From Oscillospiraceae bacterium (GTDB lineage: Bacteria; Bacillota; Clostridia; Oscillospirales; Oscillospiraceae), in NCBI GenBank assembly GCA_009787995.1, contig WQSH01000016.1:1-37566 (forward strand): a stretch of 37,566 bases of DNA, in the 5' to 3' direction. The position numbers were made by a program, and so were the translations under genes. The notes under the pieces are model-generated. The model ran no database searches. It was not told where the DNA came from and saw nothing but the letters and a program-made list of their open reading frames with translations. Positions 1-7,817 of the stretch are shown here, in pieces (the stretch's first letter is position 1; each line of letters opens with the position of its first letter).

Positions 1-2
1 TG

Positions 3-1541
3 TATCAAAACTTCGTTGTCAGGGCAATGAACCCGGCACGCTGGAAATCACCCAGCATTGGCCAGAATGCGATTAAAAGGAAGCTCGAAGAGGTAAATAG
101 GCAAATAGATGAGCTTATGGAGCAGTTGGCGGCTTGCGCAAGCCTCATGACAGGCTTTGCCGCATCAAATCGGCTTTCGGGATTAAGTGCAACCGAAATA
201 GACAGAGCGGTTAAGTGCGCAGGTGAATTAGAGCACATACCAAACCTGCGCCACGACATAACCTCGCTTAAGGAAAGCTTGTCGGTGATAGACAGGTCAA
301 AGGGTAAACTACTTGAGAGAAGAATCGCTGAAATTGATGGAATAATATCTCAGCTTGAAAGCGAGCAACGCGAAGCCTCCGAGCGTATTGGAGCGTTAAA
401 GAATACGTTGAGCAGGTTGCAAGATGAGGAAATTCCTGAAGCGAGGGCGCAGCATAAAGCGCTTGAGGAGTCTATCGCTTCAAATTACGCCCAGCATTGG
501 GTCGACGAGATTGGCAATTTGCGTTACACCAGAGAGCTGAATCAGCGGGGCAATCCGGATTCTATAGCGGTTGCATTCCCTAGAGAGCTTAGCCGCGCAA
601 GGAACACCAAGGAAACTAACTGGGACAGCGTTGTTGAACACCGCCGCTCATATAATGACATTTTTAAGATGGGCTACAATACAAAGGCGCAGCATAACGA
701 CGAGTACAGCAACATTCTATCTGAAATGCAAAATAACAAGCTGCCGGAATACGCTGCAAGAATCAAAGATGCGAAAGAAAAGGCGCTTGAGCAGTTTCAA
801 GAGGATTTTATTAGCCGCCTGCATAACAATATTAAAAATGCAAACACCCAAATTGACGAGCTGAACAATGCGCTCAAAGGTGCAAATTTTGGTGATGACA
901 CATACCGCTTTAAGGTGCTGCCGAAGCCCGAGAATAAACGTTTCCATGACATGATAATGGATGAGATGATTACTCAAGGTGGGTACTCGTTATTTTTGGT
1001 TCAGTATAACGAAAAGTACAAGGACGAAATCGCCGAGTTGTTTTCAATAATAACCAACGAAACCGGCGGTGGCGGGAGTTCTGAGCTTGAAAGAAAAGTC
1101 AGGGAATACACTGATTTTCGGACTTATCTCTACTTTGACATGGAAGTCGTCGGACACGACAAGGTCGCCCAAAGGCTGTCAAAAACCATGAGCAAAAAAT
1201 CGGGAGGAGAGACTCAAACCCCTTTTTATGTTTCGGTTCTTGCCTCCTTTGCACAGCTATACCGCTCCGGGCGGGATAAGTCATTTAAAACATCAAGGCT
1301 TATCATATTTGATGAAGCGTTTTCAAAAATGGACAGTGAGCGGATTATAAAAAGTGTTGAGCTGCTTAGGAAATTTAATTTTCAAGCAATACTTTCCGCA
1401 CCGCCCGACAAGGTTGTGGATATCGCAAGTCTCGTTGACAGGAATATTTGCGTATACAGAAAAGGCGTAAAAATCAGCATAGGAAGCTTTGACAATCTGC
1501 GCCTAACCGAGGATGGAGATTTCGAGGAGATAGAGCAGTGA
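3..1541 (+). CDS. jetC: Wadjet subunit JetC, C-terminal part (5' end outside window)
   Basis: The reading frame is open to the left edge, so the gene begins upstream. The track's ATG at 27 is only the first internal Met. About 510 C-terminal residues are visible. A long charged coiled-coil region comes first, followed by the ABC/SMC-type head: a signature-like SGGETQT near residue 395 of the track protein and a Walker B block LIIFDEAFSKMD about 40 residues later. This is the distal half of an SbcC/MukB-like ATPase. The next gene is JetD, which identifies it as the SMC-like ATPase of a Wadjet system that recognises and eliminates circular plasmid DNA. The stop overlaps the JetD start (GTGA), implying translational coupling. 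Family members are around 1100 aa, so roughly half is missing here only because of the window edge. Confidence 0.85.
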   Translation, partial: YQNFVVRAMNPARWKSPSIGQNAIKRKLEEVNRQIDELMEQLAACASLMTGFAASNRLSGLSATEIDRAVKCAGELEHIPNLRHDITSLKESLSVIDRSKGKLLERRIAEIDGIISQLESEQREASERIGALKNTLSRLQDEEIPEARAQHKALEESIASNYAQHWVDEIGNLRYTRELNQRGNPDSIAVAFPRELSRARNTKETNWDSVVEHRRSYNDIFKMGYNTKAQHNDEYSNILSEMQNNKLPEYAARIKDAKEKALEQFQEDFISRLHNNIKNANTQIDELNNALKGANFGDDTYRFKVLPKPENKRFHDMIMDEMITQGGYSLFLVQYNEKYKDEIAELFSIITNETGGGGSSELERKVREYTDFRTYLYFDMEVVGHDKVAQRLSKTMSKKSGGETQTPFYVSVLASFAQLYRSGRDKSFKTSRLIIFDEAFSKMDSERIIKSVELLRKFNFQAILSAPPDKVVDIASLVDRNICVYRKGVKISIGSFDNLRLTEDGDFEEIEQ

Positions 1542-2785
1542 CGGCTGGCAGAACACAGAAGGACATTCTCAACTTACTATTGGATAAATACGAGCGCAGC
1601 GCCTTTTTCAAAGAAAACGCAACTCCGACTCGAAGAATCTCAATCAACCTCTATGTCGATGGGAAGACAGATTTTCCGCACTATGACATTGAGCAGCCCG
1701 ATAAGCGCGAAGAGGTTAATCGGGCGGTTTTGGCATTACAAGAGGCAGGCGTTTTGTCGTCCAGTTGGATGAAAGGTGAAGTTAATCACATACTTGAGAA
1801 AGTGTGGCTTAACTATGAATTTTTAAGCGAGGCTTATAGGCTTCTCGGCCGAAGCCCAAAGGCTGATGTTGCTCATGCGGTGTGCGATGAAATAATAAAA
1901 GCCGCTGCTAATGTCAAAACGAGCTGGGCGCTTGGTTATCTAACAGATGTCATAGAAAGCATTAAACGCAAGCGAAGTCTGCCGAGCAGTATTCCGGAGG
2001 ATGAAGCAGAACGGGCAAATCTTATTAAATCAATAGTCGCGCTTGAGGGGGCCTACGGTACTGAAATGCTTGAGCGGGTTTTTTCGCTTAGAACGTTTGG
2101 CGACTCCAAGACCTTTGAAAAAACTGTCAAGTCCAGATTAGTCCGTATATTGCGGAAATATATGGACAATGACGACGATGTTGCAGACGATGAGCTTTTG
2201 GGACAAGTTGGCTTAGTGAAGTACCCTGAGCAATTTGAGTTTTGCGGTAAGCTTTCTATAGATGCAGGCTCTGCGACAGCTGATTTTTCAGCGCTGGCTG
2301 CAGGAAGCGCCGTTTATTCGACCGACATTATCGGAGCGAAGCTAAAGCTTGATTCGTCGGTGAAAAAGGTGCTCACAATTGAAAACCGCGCAAATTATTT
2401 CGATTACATCAGCAAGTCAAAAGCCGACGACGAACTCGTAATATATCACGGCGGACAGTTCAGCCCTCGCAAATGTGCATTTTTTCATGAAATAAATGAA
2501 GCCCTGCCGCCACGTGCATCATGGAGGCATTGGAGCGACATAGACTATGGGGGCTTCTTGATGCTGCTCAGATTAAGGCAAAATGTCAGCCGGGAAATTT
2601 TGCCATTTAGAATGAACGAGTCGGAATTGAAGTTTTTTAGCATGTTTACGGCCCGAATAGATTTGAAGTACCGCAATAAGCTGGAATCACTGAAAGGCCA
2701 TGAGGAACTCGCAGATTGCCTATCATGTATAGACTATATGATTGCAAACGGAAAAAGGCTTGAGCAGGAGGCTATGCTGATATAA
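1538..2785 (+). CDS. jetD: Wadjet subunit JetD, Toprim nuclease
   Basis: This 415-aa protein starts at a GTG that overlaps the JetC stop by four bases. The N-terminal about 200 residues are helical and charged, as in the DUF3322 arm of JetD. The C-terminal part is a DUF2220/Toprim fold. The Toprim glutamate is at about residue 282 (LTIENR), and the DxD pair at about 334-336 sits in HWSDIDYGG. In Wadjet, JetD is the metal-dependent nuclease that cleaves extruded plasmid DNA. The catalytic residues look intact, so the protein is probably active. It is the last gene of the jet operon, and a terminator hairpin follows 27 bp after the stop. A topoisomerase VI-like Toprim protein of another system is the only alternative, and the JetC neighbour argues against it. 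Confidence 0.88.
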   Translation: MTAGRTQKDILNLLLDKYERSAFFKENATPTRRISINLYVDGKTDFPHYDIEQPDKREEVNRAVLALQEAGVLSSSWMKGEVNHILEKVWLNYEFLSEAYRLLGRSPKADVAHAVCDEIIKAAANVKTSWALGYLTDVIESIKRKRSLPSSIPEDEAERANLIKSIVALEGAYGTEMLERVFSLRTFGDSKTFEKTVKSRLVRILRKYMDNDDDVADDELLGQVGLVKYPEQFEFCGKLSIDAGSATADFSALAAGSAVYSTDIIGAKLKLDSSVKKVLTIENRANYFDYISKSKADDELVIYHGGQFSPRKCAFFHEINEALPPRASWRHWSDIDYGGFLMLLRLRQNVSREILPFRMNESELKFFSMFTARIDLKYRNKLESLKGHEELADCLSCIDYMIANGKRLEQEAMLI

Positions 2786-2811
2786 AAGCTCACACCCGCC
2801 ACTATCTTTTT

Positions 2812-2848
2812 GAATAAAAAGCATCCGCACTTGCAGATGCTTTTATTC
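2812..2848 (+). terminator. Rho-independent-like terminator after jetD
   Basis: The arms GAATAAAAAGCATC and GATGCTTTTATTC pair around a 10-nt loop. The U-rich side of the stem supplies the T tract. The hairpin sits 27 bp after jetD and closes the Wadjet operon before the DUF2589 cluster. Confidence 0.7.
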
Positions 2849-3030
2849 ATGCCCAAATTTTGGAGGTATGAGGTGCGAAAAAATATTTCTCAGCTACAAA
2901 TTTATTTCCGCTTTTTTAAGCAAACGTCTGTTAATCTTAGCTTAGAATTGTTCTATGCACCGGCAAGGCTAGACTCAGAGCGCTGCAATGCCTGCAATAA
3001 AGGCCCTATTTCTAAGCGAGGTAAATGAGC
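2849..3030. other. Intergenic leader of the DUF2589 cluster
   Basis: About 180 bp of AT-rich sequence with no credible gene. The 72-aa track ORF here runs through the jetD terminator and resembles no protein. The segment must carry the promoter for the following cluster, but I see only weak -10-like hexamers (such as TAGAAT) without a good -35. Confidence 0.4.
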
Positions 3031-3894
3031 ATGTCTGACAAAAAACAAATGGACAACACTGTAGAACTGCAAGATTTGGTATATGCCCCGCTCGGAGCCA
3101 TAGCAGGTGCTAATATCCAACTAAGCTCAAGCATCGTAGACTTGTTAGCAAGCACAGGGGATTTAAGTACAGACCAGTCTGGCGAAAAAGTTGTAAAACT
3201 GCGCACCATTCAAATGATGTACGAACAACTCCGTAGCGATAGCATGAATAATTCCGTGGCAGACTGCATCGGTCTTGAGGTTCCCCTGCTATCCATCTAT
3301 CCACTAAGCGCATTAAAGGTCTCCAAAACAAAAGTGTCTTTCGGTGCTGAAATACGAGGTATGCAGAATACGGCGGATGGGTTAAAAATCTTTACGCAAG
3401 TGTCGTCGGCAAACCAGCGTGCAGGCGCATCTCAGCCGCAGATAAGCTATGAGGTTGAGCTTGATAGTGCCGGCGTATCCGAGGGGCTCGCTCGTTTTGT
3501 AGATATACTCAACACCCAGTCCATGCCAAAACTGCTGTCTTCAAGGCCTGTTGACAACACCGGCCGAAGGCTCGCCGGGCAAGAGCTTGAAGATTATCAG
3601 CGAACCCTGGCGAGTAGCCGCAGGGAATCTGAGCTCGTTGCAAAATTAGGCGAGGTCAGGGAGCTTATTCGCACCCAAAACAACACTCTCCAGCGTGAAA
3701 CAGGCATGAGCTTTGACGAATACAAGGAGAACTTGGAGCATCTGCAAGAAAGCAATGCTGCTGCCGAGGTTCCCGAGGCCTACCGTCAAATCGAGAGATT
3801 CCAACCTATAAGTGCGGAGCTCGAAGCCGAACTGAACGAACTGCGGATGCAAATTGTTAAGAAAAACGTAACTCAGGCTGCACAAGAGGAGTGA
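3031..3894 (+). CDS. DUF2589-family protein, paralogue 1
   Basis: The ATG at 3031 is preferred over the one at 3025 because AGCGAGG lies about 8 bp upstream of it. The product is 287 aa with no signal peptide or membrane segment. The N-terminal 1-180 match the DUF2589 pattern. A short helical start (LVYAPLGAIAGAN) leads to a beta-rich core with LEVPLLSIYPL, and the domain ends with GLARFVDIL and LSSRPVDNTGRRLAG. The 5318-6406 gene has GLARVLDMM and LSSKAVDSNGKALTG at the same places, so the two are paralogues. Residues from about 185 on are charged and helical and probably form a coiled coil. DUF2589 has no function known to me. The gene opens a closely packed same-strand cluster with a peptidase, a holin-like protein and an amidase. 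Confidence 0.72.
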   Translation: MSDKKQMDNTVELQDLVYAPLGAIAGANIQLSSSIVDLLASTGDLSTDQSGEKVVKLRTIQMMYEQLRSDSMNNSVADCIGLEVPLLSIYPLSALKVSKTKVSFGAEIRGMQNTADGLKIFTQVSSANQRAGASQPQISYEVELDSAGVSEGLARFVDILNTQSMPKLLSSRPVDNTGRRLAGQELEDYQRTLASSRRESELVAKLGEVRELIRTQNNTLQRETGMSFDEYKENLEHLQESNAAAEVPEAYRQIERFQPISAELEAELNELRMQIVKKNVTQAAQEE

Positions 3895-3898
3895 TGCC

Positions 3899-4177
3899 GT
3901 GAACAGTGGCAAAAGCAAGCCAGATATTTCAGAGTTTAAATTTATCAAGACAGTGTCGGTCGGCAGCGTCAATCCCAATGTCCTTCTGTCTGACGAAACT
4001 AGGGACGCCCAAATGGCGCTGCTAAACAGATGCCTGAATGACTTCCCAAAAGGCGTCATCATAGGCAAGGACATTACAATCGGGCGATTTATGCTTGGAG
4101 AGCATGAGCTCACAATGCAGAGGACGCTCTACCATGTAGGCTTTCCGAGAAGGCCCATGTGGTTGGGCGAAGAATAA
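3899..4177 (+). CDS. Unrecognised small protein of the DUF2589 cluster
   Basis: A 92-aa ORF begins at a GTG 4 bp after the stop of paralogue 1, with GAGGAG ending 7 bp before it. I do not recognise the family. The sequence is mixed alpha/beta, soluble and rather conserved-looking: FKFIKTVSVGSVNPNVLLS at the start, then GVIIGKDITIGRFMLGEHELTMQRTLYHVGF near the end. There is no membrane segment and no obvious catalytic motif. Tight spacing to its neighbour suggests co-translation and a joint role with the DUF2589 protein, for example as an adaptor or inhibitor. That role is inference only. Confidence 0.6.
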   Translation: MNSGKSKPDISEFKFIKTVSVGSVNPNVLLSDETRDAQMALLNRCLNDFPKGVIIGKDITIGRFMLGEHELTMQRTLYHVGFPRRPMWLGEE

Positions 4178-4257
4178 AGAAATTCGCAAAAGCGTATTGG
4201 TGTTGGGAGGGAATCCAACGCTCACGCCATTAACTGATTTTGGAAGGAATGATTATT

Positions 4258-4803
4258 ATGCGCTATATTTCACAAAACTCGTTAACTGTAGAGGACTGGG
4301 CAAAAAATGCTTGCGGAGCGTTTGCGGTCGCATATTATCTTTGGGAAAGTGGAAAAGTAAAATATTCCGGAGATGATGCTGCTGAATGTGTTAAAAAGAT
4401 ATACAATAGCCGTGGCTTTAAGATAGGAAAACCGCTCGCAAGTGGGTGCTCACTACTGAACGAAGACTACTCTAATCCAGCGTCAATGCGGGCATTTCTG
4501 ACAGAAAAGAGCTCGACAGCACAGGCTTATTGTGACGGCGACAGCCAGCTTGCGCGGTTGCTCCCGGTGTTCGGAATTGATGATTGTATCGATGTAATAG
4601 ATGGTGATGGCTACTTAATCGGGATTTTCAGAATTGATAAGAGTCTGCATTACATACTTGTTCGTATAAAGGGTGGCAGATGGGTGCAGTTCATAGATCC
4701 CGTCGATGGGGAGAAATCTGACAGCGCTGAATCTGAATTAATGAGCGACACTGGCTCTAAGGTCTATCAATTTCAGAAAGCCGGCATATGGATTCCTGGC
4801 TAA
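4258..4803 (+). CDS. Putative papain-like (C39-like) cysteine peptidase
   Basis: The ATG at 4258 is chosen because GGAAGGA lies 9 bp upstream. The track's TTG at 4240 would place the SD inside the gene. The 181-aa protein shows a papain-like order of residues: Cys19 in NACGAFAVAYYL at the start of a helix, His131 in SLHYILVRI in a strand, and Asp147 in VQFIDPVDG. This is the layout of C39/NlpC-like peptidases and related acyltransferases. There is no signal peptide or transmembrane segment, so it would act in the cytoplasm unless exported by a dedicated route. Its place between DUF2589 genes suggests it may process a cluster product or a host target. It could also be an inactive fold relative. 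The catalytic triad is read from pattern only. Confidence 0.55.
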   Translation: MRYISQNSLTVEDWAKNACGAFAVAYYLWESGKVKYSGDDAAECVKKIYNSRGFKIGKPLASGCSLLNEDYSNPASMRAFLTEKSSTAQAYCDGDSQLARLLPVFGIDDCIDVIDGDGYLIGIFRIDKSLHYILVRIKGGRWVQFIDPVDGEKSDSAESELMSDTGSKVYQFQKAGIWIPG

Positions 4804-4832
4804 ATACCAACTCGCAGAAATGGGGTGAAACC

Positions 4833-5285
4833 ATGTTAAACAATAGAGTCCTGCTCTCATGGGTAATTGCGCACCTGTCTAAAACAGCCGCTGATGCAAA
4901 TGAGCGTTTGATAAGAGACTATGCGACTGCCGCTAATAGGATTGCGGAGACAGAGGGTGATATATTTCCCGACTTTATAGCGCTGCCTCCGCCCCTTGTT
5001 ATATCAACCATGAAGATGAAATTTTCCGCCAATGTTTCTCGCGGCGGGAAACCATCTCCCAGCGGGGAAATGATGCTGGAATTTGGAAAGACGGCAAACT
5101 TCCATGGGGAAATCGAGTTGACCCCATTCGGGTCGCCATCCCTTGAAGTAAGGCGAAGCCATAGCGGGCAATCCAACAAAACCAGCAATGTAGAGCCTGA
5201 TGACAACGATGCTGATTATCAAGGCGATACAGACTCGCAACCAGGCTATCCATTATCGGCATATGACGGCGATGACTTGTTGTAA
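4833..5285 (+). CDS. Short, divergent DUF2589-like protein
   Basis: I prefer the ATG at 4833, with GGGGTGA just upstream, over the track's start at 4788, which overlaps the peptidase gene and has no SD. This gives 150 aa. A helical N-terminus (about residues 1-45) is followed by a segment PPPLVISTMKMKFSANVS. That segment resembles the PIPNLQIDEVNIVFDMEV strand pair of the DUF2589 protein downstream. A glycine/proline-rich stretch and a very acidic, probably disordered tail (DDNDADYQGDTD) close the protein. It looks like a third, reduced member of the DUF2589 set. The relation is weak and needs a profile search. It is unrelated to any enzyme I know. Confidence 0.5.
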   Translation: MLNNRVLLSWVIAHLSKTAADANERLIRDYATAANRIAETEGDIFPDFIALPPPLVISTMKMKFSANVSRGGKPSPSGEMMLEFGKTANFHGEIELTPFGSPSLEVRRSHSGQSNKTSNVEPDDNDADYQGDTDSQPGYPLSAYDGDDLL

Positions 5286-5311
5286 ATATTAATTTTGAAC
5301 GGAGGGATGTT

Positions 5312-6406
5312 ATGTCCTCGGTAGGTGACCAATTCAAAGGCTTGGATATGAAAAACCTTATAGGCGGGCCATTAACTGCCGCCGCAGAATCCAGTATCCT
5401 TTTGGCAAGAAGCACAGCAGACTTCATTAACGATGTTGGCTTTGATTCAGAGCAAAAGACCCGAAACGTGTTATTTAAGTACCAGCGCAATCTTCCTGAC
5501 CCTGACGGCAATGTGAGTAACCAGGAGATGGCGGTTGAAGTGCCGCTCTTGGCAATCGTGCCTATCCCAAATTTGCAGATTGATGAAGTAAACATAGTCT
5601 TTGACATGGAAGTTAAGACAAGCGAGCGCAGCGAAGATTCTCTATCGGCAAGCGCAAAATTGTCTGCCAACGCGAGTTTTGGGCCAGTCAAGGTTTCTAT
5701 TACAGGGTCTGTATCCACCTCAAAATCCAACACAAGAAGCTCAGATAATTCCGCAAAATACCATGTTGATGTGCGAGCCACAAACCACGGCATACCGGAG
5801 GGGCTTGCTCGTGTGCTTGACATGATGGCTGCAAGCGTTGCGCCAAATGTATTGTCCAGCAAGGCGGTAGATTCCAATGGAAAAGCGCTTACAGGCAAAA
5901 GCAGGGAGCGCAATCAAACGCTAAAAAGCCTGCGAGAGAAACGCTTCCAGCTTGAATCGTCCGAAGCTGCCGCTAGAGACTCATTTGACATGGCGATTAA
6001 CGACTTCATAAAGCAAGCAGACAGCAAACAGGGGAACTTCCATCTGGCGCGCCATACAGAGCTAAACAACGCTAAGGACGACAAGGAAAAGAGTGAAATC
6101 ACCAACAAGCTCGAAAGGAACGCTCATTTTTGGGATGACTTCAAAGCCGAAATCAAATCCACGGTAATGTCAGCCGCAGCTTTCGAGGATGGAAAAGAGC
6201 CAACGTTAGAATCTTTGAAGGCGGCTGATGCAAAGGCTGCGGGTGAAGAAAACATTGCCGGCATGCAAACATACTTCGCCAAAGCAATCAAAGATTGCAG
6301 AACGTGGGAGGGCAGCAAAAAAGCCTTGGACGACAATAAGGAGCAATACAACGCCGCCATGATGGATGTTGATACGGCGGCAGAAACGCCTAAGCCTGCG
6401 GCATAA
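5312..6406 (+). CDS. DUF2589-family protein, paralogue 2 with helical extension
   Basis: The 364-aa product begins at an ATG behind GGAGGG. Residues 1-185 are a typical DUF2589 domain: MKNLIGGPLTAAAESSILLA, then STADFINDVGF, then VEVPLLAIVPIPNLQIDEVNI and an Ala/Ser-rich strand region ending in GIPEGLARVLDMM. Residues 190-364 are strongly charged and helical and probably form a coiled coil, which the usual shorter family members lack. There is no signal peptide or transmembrane helix. It lies between the short DUF2589-like gene (26 bp gap) and the holin-like gene (36 bp gap). The function is unknown. The Ala/Ser/Gly-rich beta sheet could be an oligomerising or membrane-binding surface, but this is speculation. 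Confidence 0.8.
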   Translation: MSSVGDQFKGLDMKNLIGGPLTAAAESSILLARSTADFINDVGFDSEQKTRNVLFKYQRNLPDPDGNVSNQEMAVEVPLLAIVPIPNLQIDEVNIVFDMEVKTSERSEDSLSASAKLSANASFGPVKVSITGSVSTSKSNTRSSDNSAKYHVDVRATNHGIPEGLARVLDMMAASVAPNVLSSKAVDSNGKALTGKSRERNQTLKSLREKRFQLESSEAAARDSFDMAINDFIKQADSKQGNFHLARHTELNNAKDDKEKSEITNKLERNAHFWDDFKAEIKSTVMSAAAFEDGKEPTLESLKAADAKAAGEENIAGMQTYFAKAIKDCRTWEGSKKALDDNKEQYNAAMMDVDTAAETPKPAA

Positions 6407-6442
6407 TTAGCGGACAATATCAGGCGGAGAGGGAGGGGCACT

Positions 6443-6814
6443 ATGCACCCAAATGACTTAAAGCAGCTTATTATAGACACTATACACGAAAGCGCTCAGG
6501 CGCAAAAGCGGGAGCAGCCCCGGGGCTCTAGCCCCCAAGTGAGCGGCGCTGCGCAAAAAAGCGAAAGCGATATCTCCAAAAAGATACTTGTTTTCCTCTC
6601 TATCCTCATGTTCATAACATCGAGCTTTGTTAAGTATATGCAACTTGTTGAAGGCATCGATGTAGCCGACTTGAAGGTGCCGATGGCCACATTGTATGGT
6701 TCTTCGATAGGGTTTTACCAGATTCGCAAGGGACTGGAGAGCAGGGGGAAAAACGGAAATGGGCAATTGGGCAATCATTCGGATGCGTTCGATAAATTTG
6801 AAGATTTTGATTAA
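6443..6814 (+). CDS. Small two-helix membrane protein, holin-like
   Basis: The 123-aa product starts at an ATG with GGAGAGGGAGG upstream. Residues 1-45 are hydrophilic and glutamine/serine-rich. Residues about 47-66 (ILVFLSILMFITSSFV) are a clear transmembrane helix. Residues about 78-95 (VPMATLYGSSIGFYQI) form a weaker second one, and a charged tail ending in DKFEDFD follows. Two helices, small size and the next gene being a signal-less wall amidase match phage lysis cassettes, where a holin lets the endolysin reach the wall. No holin family is recognisable from sequence, so the role is inferred from context. Confidence 0.55.
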   Translation: MHPNDLKQLIIDTIHESAQAQKREQPRGSSPQVSGAAQKSESDISKKILVFLSILMFITSSFVKYMQLVEGIDVADLKVPMATLYGSSIGFYQIRKGLESRGKNGNGQLGNHSDAFDKFEDFD

Positions 6815-6905
6815 AGCACATCAAAAAAAGGCATCCTTGCGAGCAATTGACCGGGGAGCTCCTGCATACTTGGGTTGTGCGCTAAATGAGGGATGAGGTG
6901 AGAAA

Positions 6906-7721
6906 TTGCATATCATCGAAAATTTTACCACTAATAATGAAAATTACAAAGCAAAGCAAATAGTCAAAATGAGAGGCATAATGCTTCATTCTGTTGGGTG
7001 CCCACAGCCCGATCCAGAGGTTTTCGTCAGAATATTTAACGACCCCAGCGGCAAGCCCAATGGCAGGAAAGTTGGCGTTCACGCTTTTGTTGGGAGTGAC
7101 GGCAGAGTGTTTCAGACCATGCCGTGGAATTTTCGAGCATGGCATTGCGGAAAAGGTCCGAACGGAAGCGGAAACAGCACGCATATCGGAATAGAGCTTG
7201 TAGAGCCGCGGACAATAAAGTACGTAGGTGGCTCTGCTTTTCAAGATAATAACCCTGCCGCGTCAAGAGCCTTTGTCGAAGCGACGTACAAGGTGGGCGT
7301 GGAGCTGTTCTCTCACCTTTGCAAGCAGCACAATTTCGATCCGCTTGCAGACGGCGTTGTCGTTTCCCACGCTGAGGGGCATAGGTTGGGAATTGCGTCC
7401 AACCATGGTGACGTGGAGCATCTCTGGAAGGTCTACGGCTTAACAATGGACAGGTTTAGGCAGGATATCTGGTCTGCTATGAATGCAGTGTCGCCTTTCA
7501 AGCCGTCTGCGCCTGCCGCTACCGCAGCCCCCGCCCCCAAGCTGGTTGAGGAAAGTGTTTTGAAATTCAATTTGTTGGGCCAAAGGTTAGATATACCCGG
7601 CGCTATTGTTGACGGCAAAGCATTTGTGCGGGCGAGGCTGCTTGTGGAGGGTCTGGGTTTTTGCATTGATATGACAGATGGCGTTATTGTTGTTAGAGAG
7701 AAAAGTTCTGCCGACAAATAA
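6906..7721 (+). CDS. N-acetylmuramoyl-L-alanine amidase (PGRP/Amidase_2) with copper-amine-oxidase-like C-terminal domain
   Basis: The 271-aa protein starts at a TTG behind GGATGAGGTGAG. Residues about 20-190 are an Amidase_2/PGRP domain that cleaves the MurNAc-L-Ala bond of peptidoglycan. Likely zinc ligands are His28 (MLHSVG), His155 (VVSHAEGH) and Asp169 (NHGDVEHLW). Also present are the GVHAFVGSDGRVFQTMP core, WHCG and GIELVE. The IASNHGDVEH block is typical of endolysins in clostridial prophages. An Ala/Pro-rich linker (200-212) leads to a roughly 50-residue domain of the copper amine oxidase N-terminal-like type, probably wall binding or structural. No signal peptide is present, so access to the wall would need the adjacent holin-like protein or lysis. 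Confidence 0.82.
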   Translation: MHIIENFTTNNENYKAKQIVKMRGIMLHSVGCPQPDPEVFVRIFNDPSGKPNGRKVGVHAFVGSDGRVFQTMPWNFRAWHCGKGPNGSGNSTHIGIELVEPRTIKYVGGSAFQDNNPAASRAFVEATYKVGVELFSHLCKQHNFDPLADGVVVSHAEGHRLGIASNHGDVEHLWKVYGLTMDRFRQDIWSAMNAVSPFKPSAPAATAAPAPKLVEESVLKFNLLGQRLDIPGAIVDGKAFVRARLLVEGLGFCIDMTDGVIVVREKSSADK

Positions 7722-7817
7722 AGATAGGTGAAAATGGCAGAGTGGTTTGCTAAATGGAGAGCCTGCACATGAACCATTCAAAAATTAAAAGTTGGCTGGC
7801 AGAGCGCACTCTAAATC

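Noticed and set aside
2810-3028. 72-aa plus-strand ORF between jetD and the DUF2589 cluster
   Set aside because: It starts inside the jetD terminator hairpin and has no SD or recognisable sequence.
4202-4219. Small GTTGG/CCAAC hairpin before the peptidase gene
   Set aside because: Only 5 bp with an 8-nt loop, expected by chance. It does not cover the SD.
4999-5913. Minus-strand 304-aa ORF
   Set aside because: It lies opposite two DUF2589-type genes with good starts and SDs. Its sequence is Ser/Leu-rich and resembles no family.
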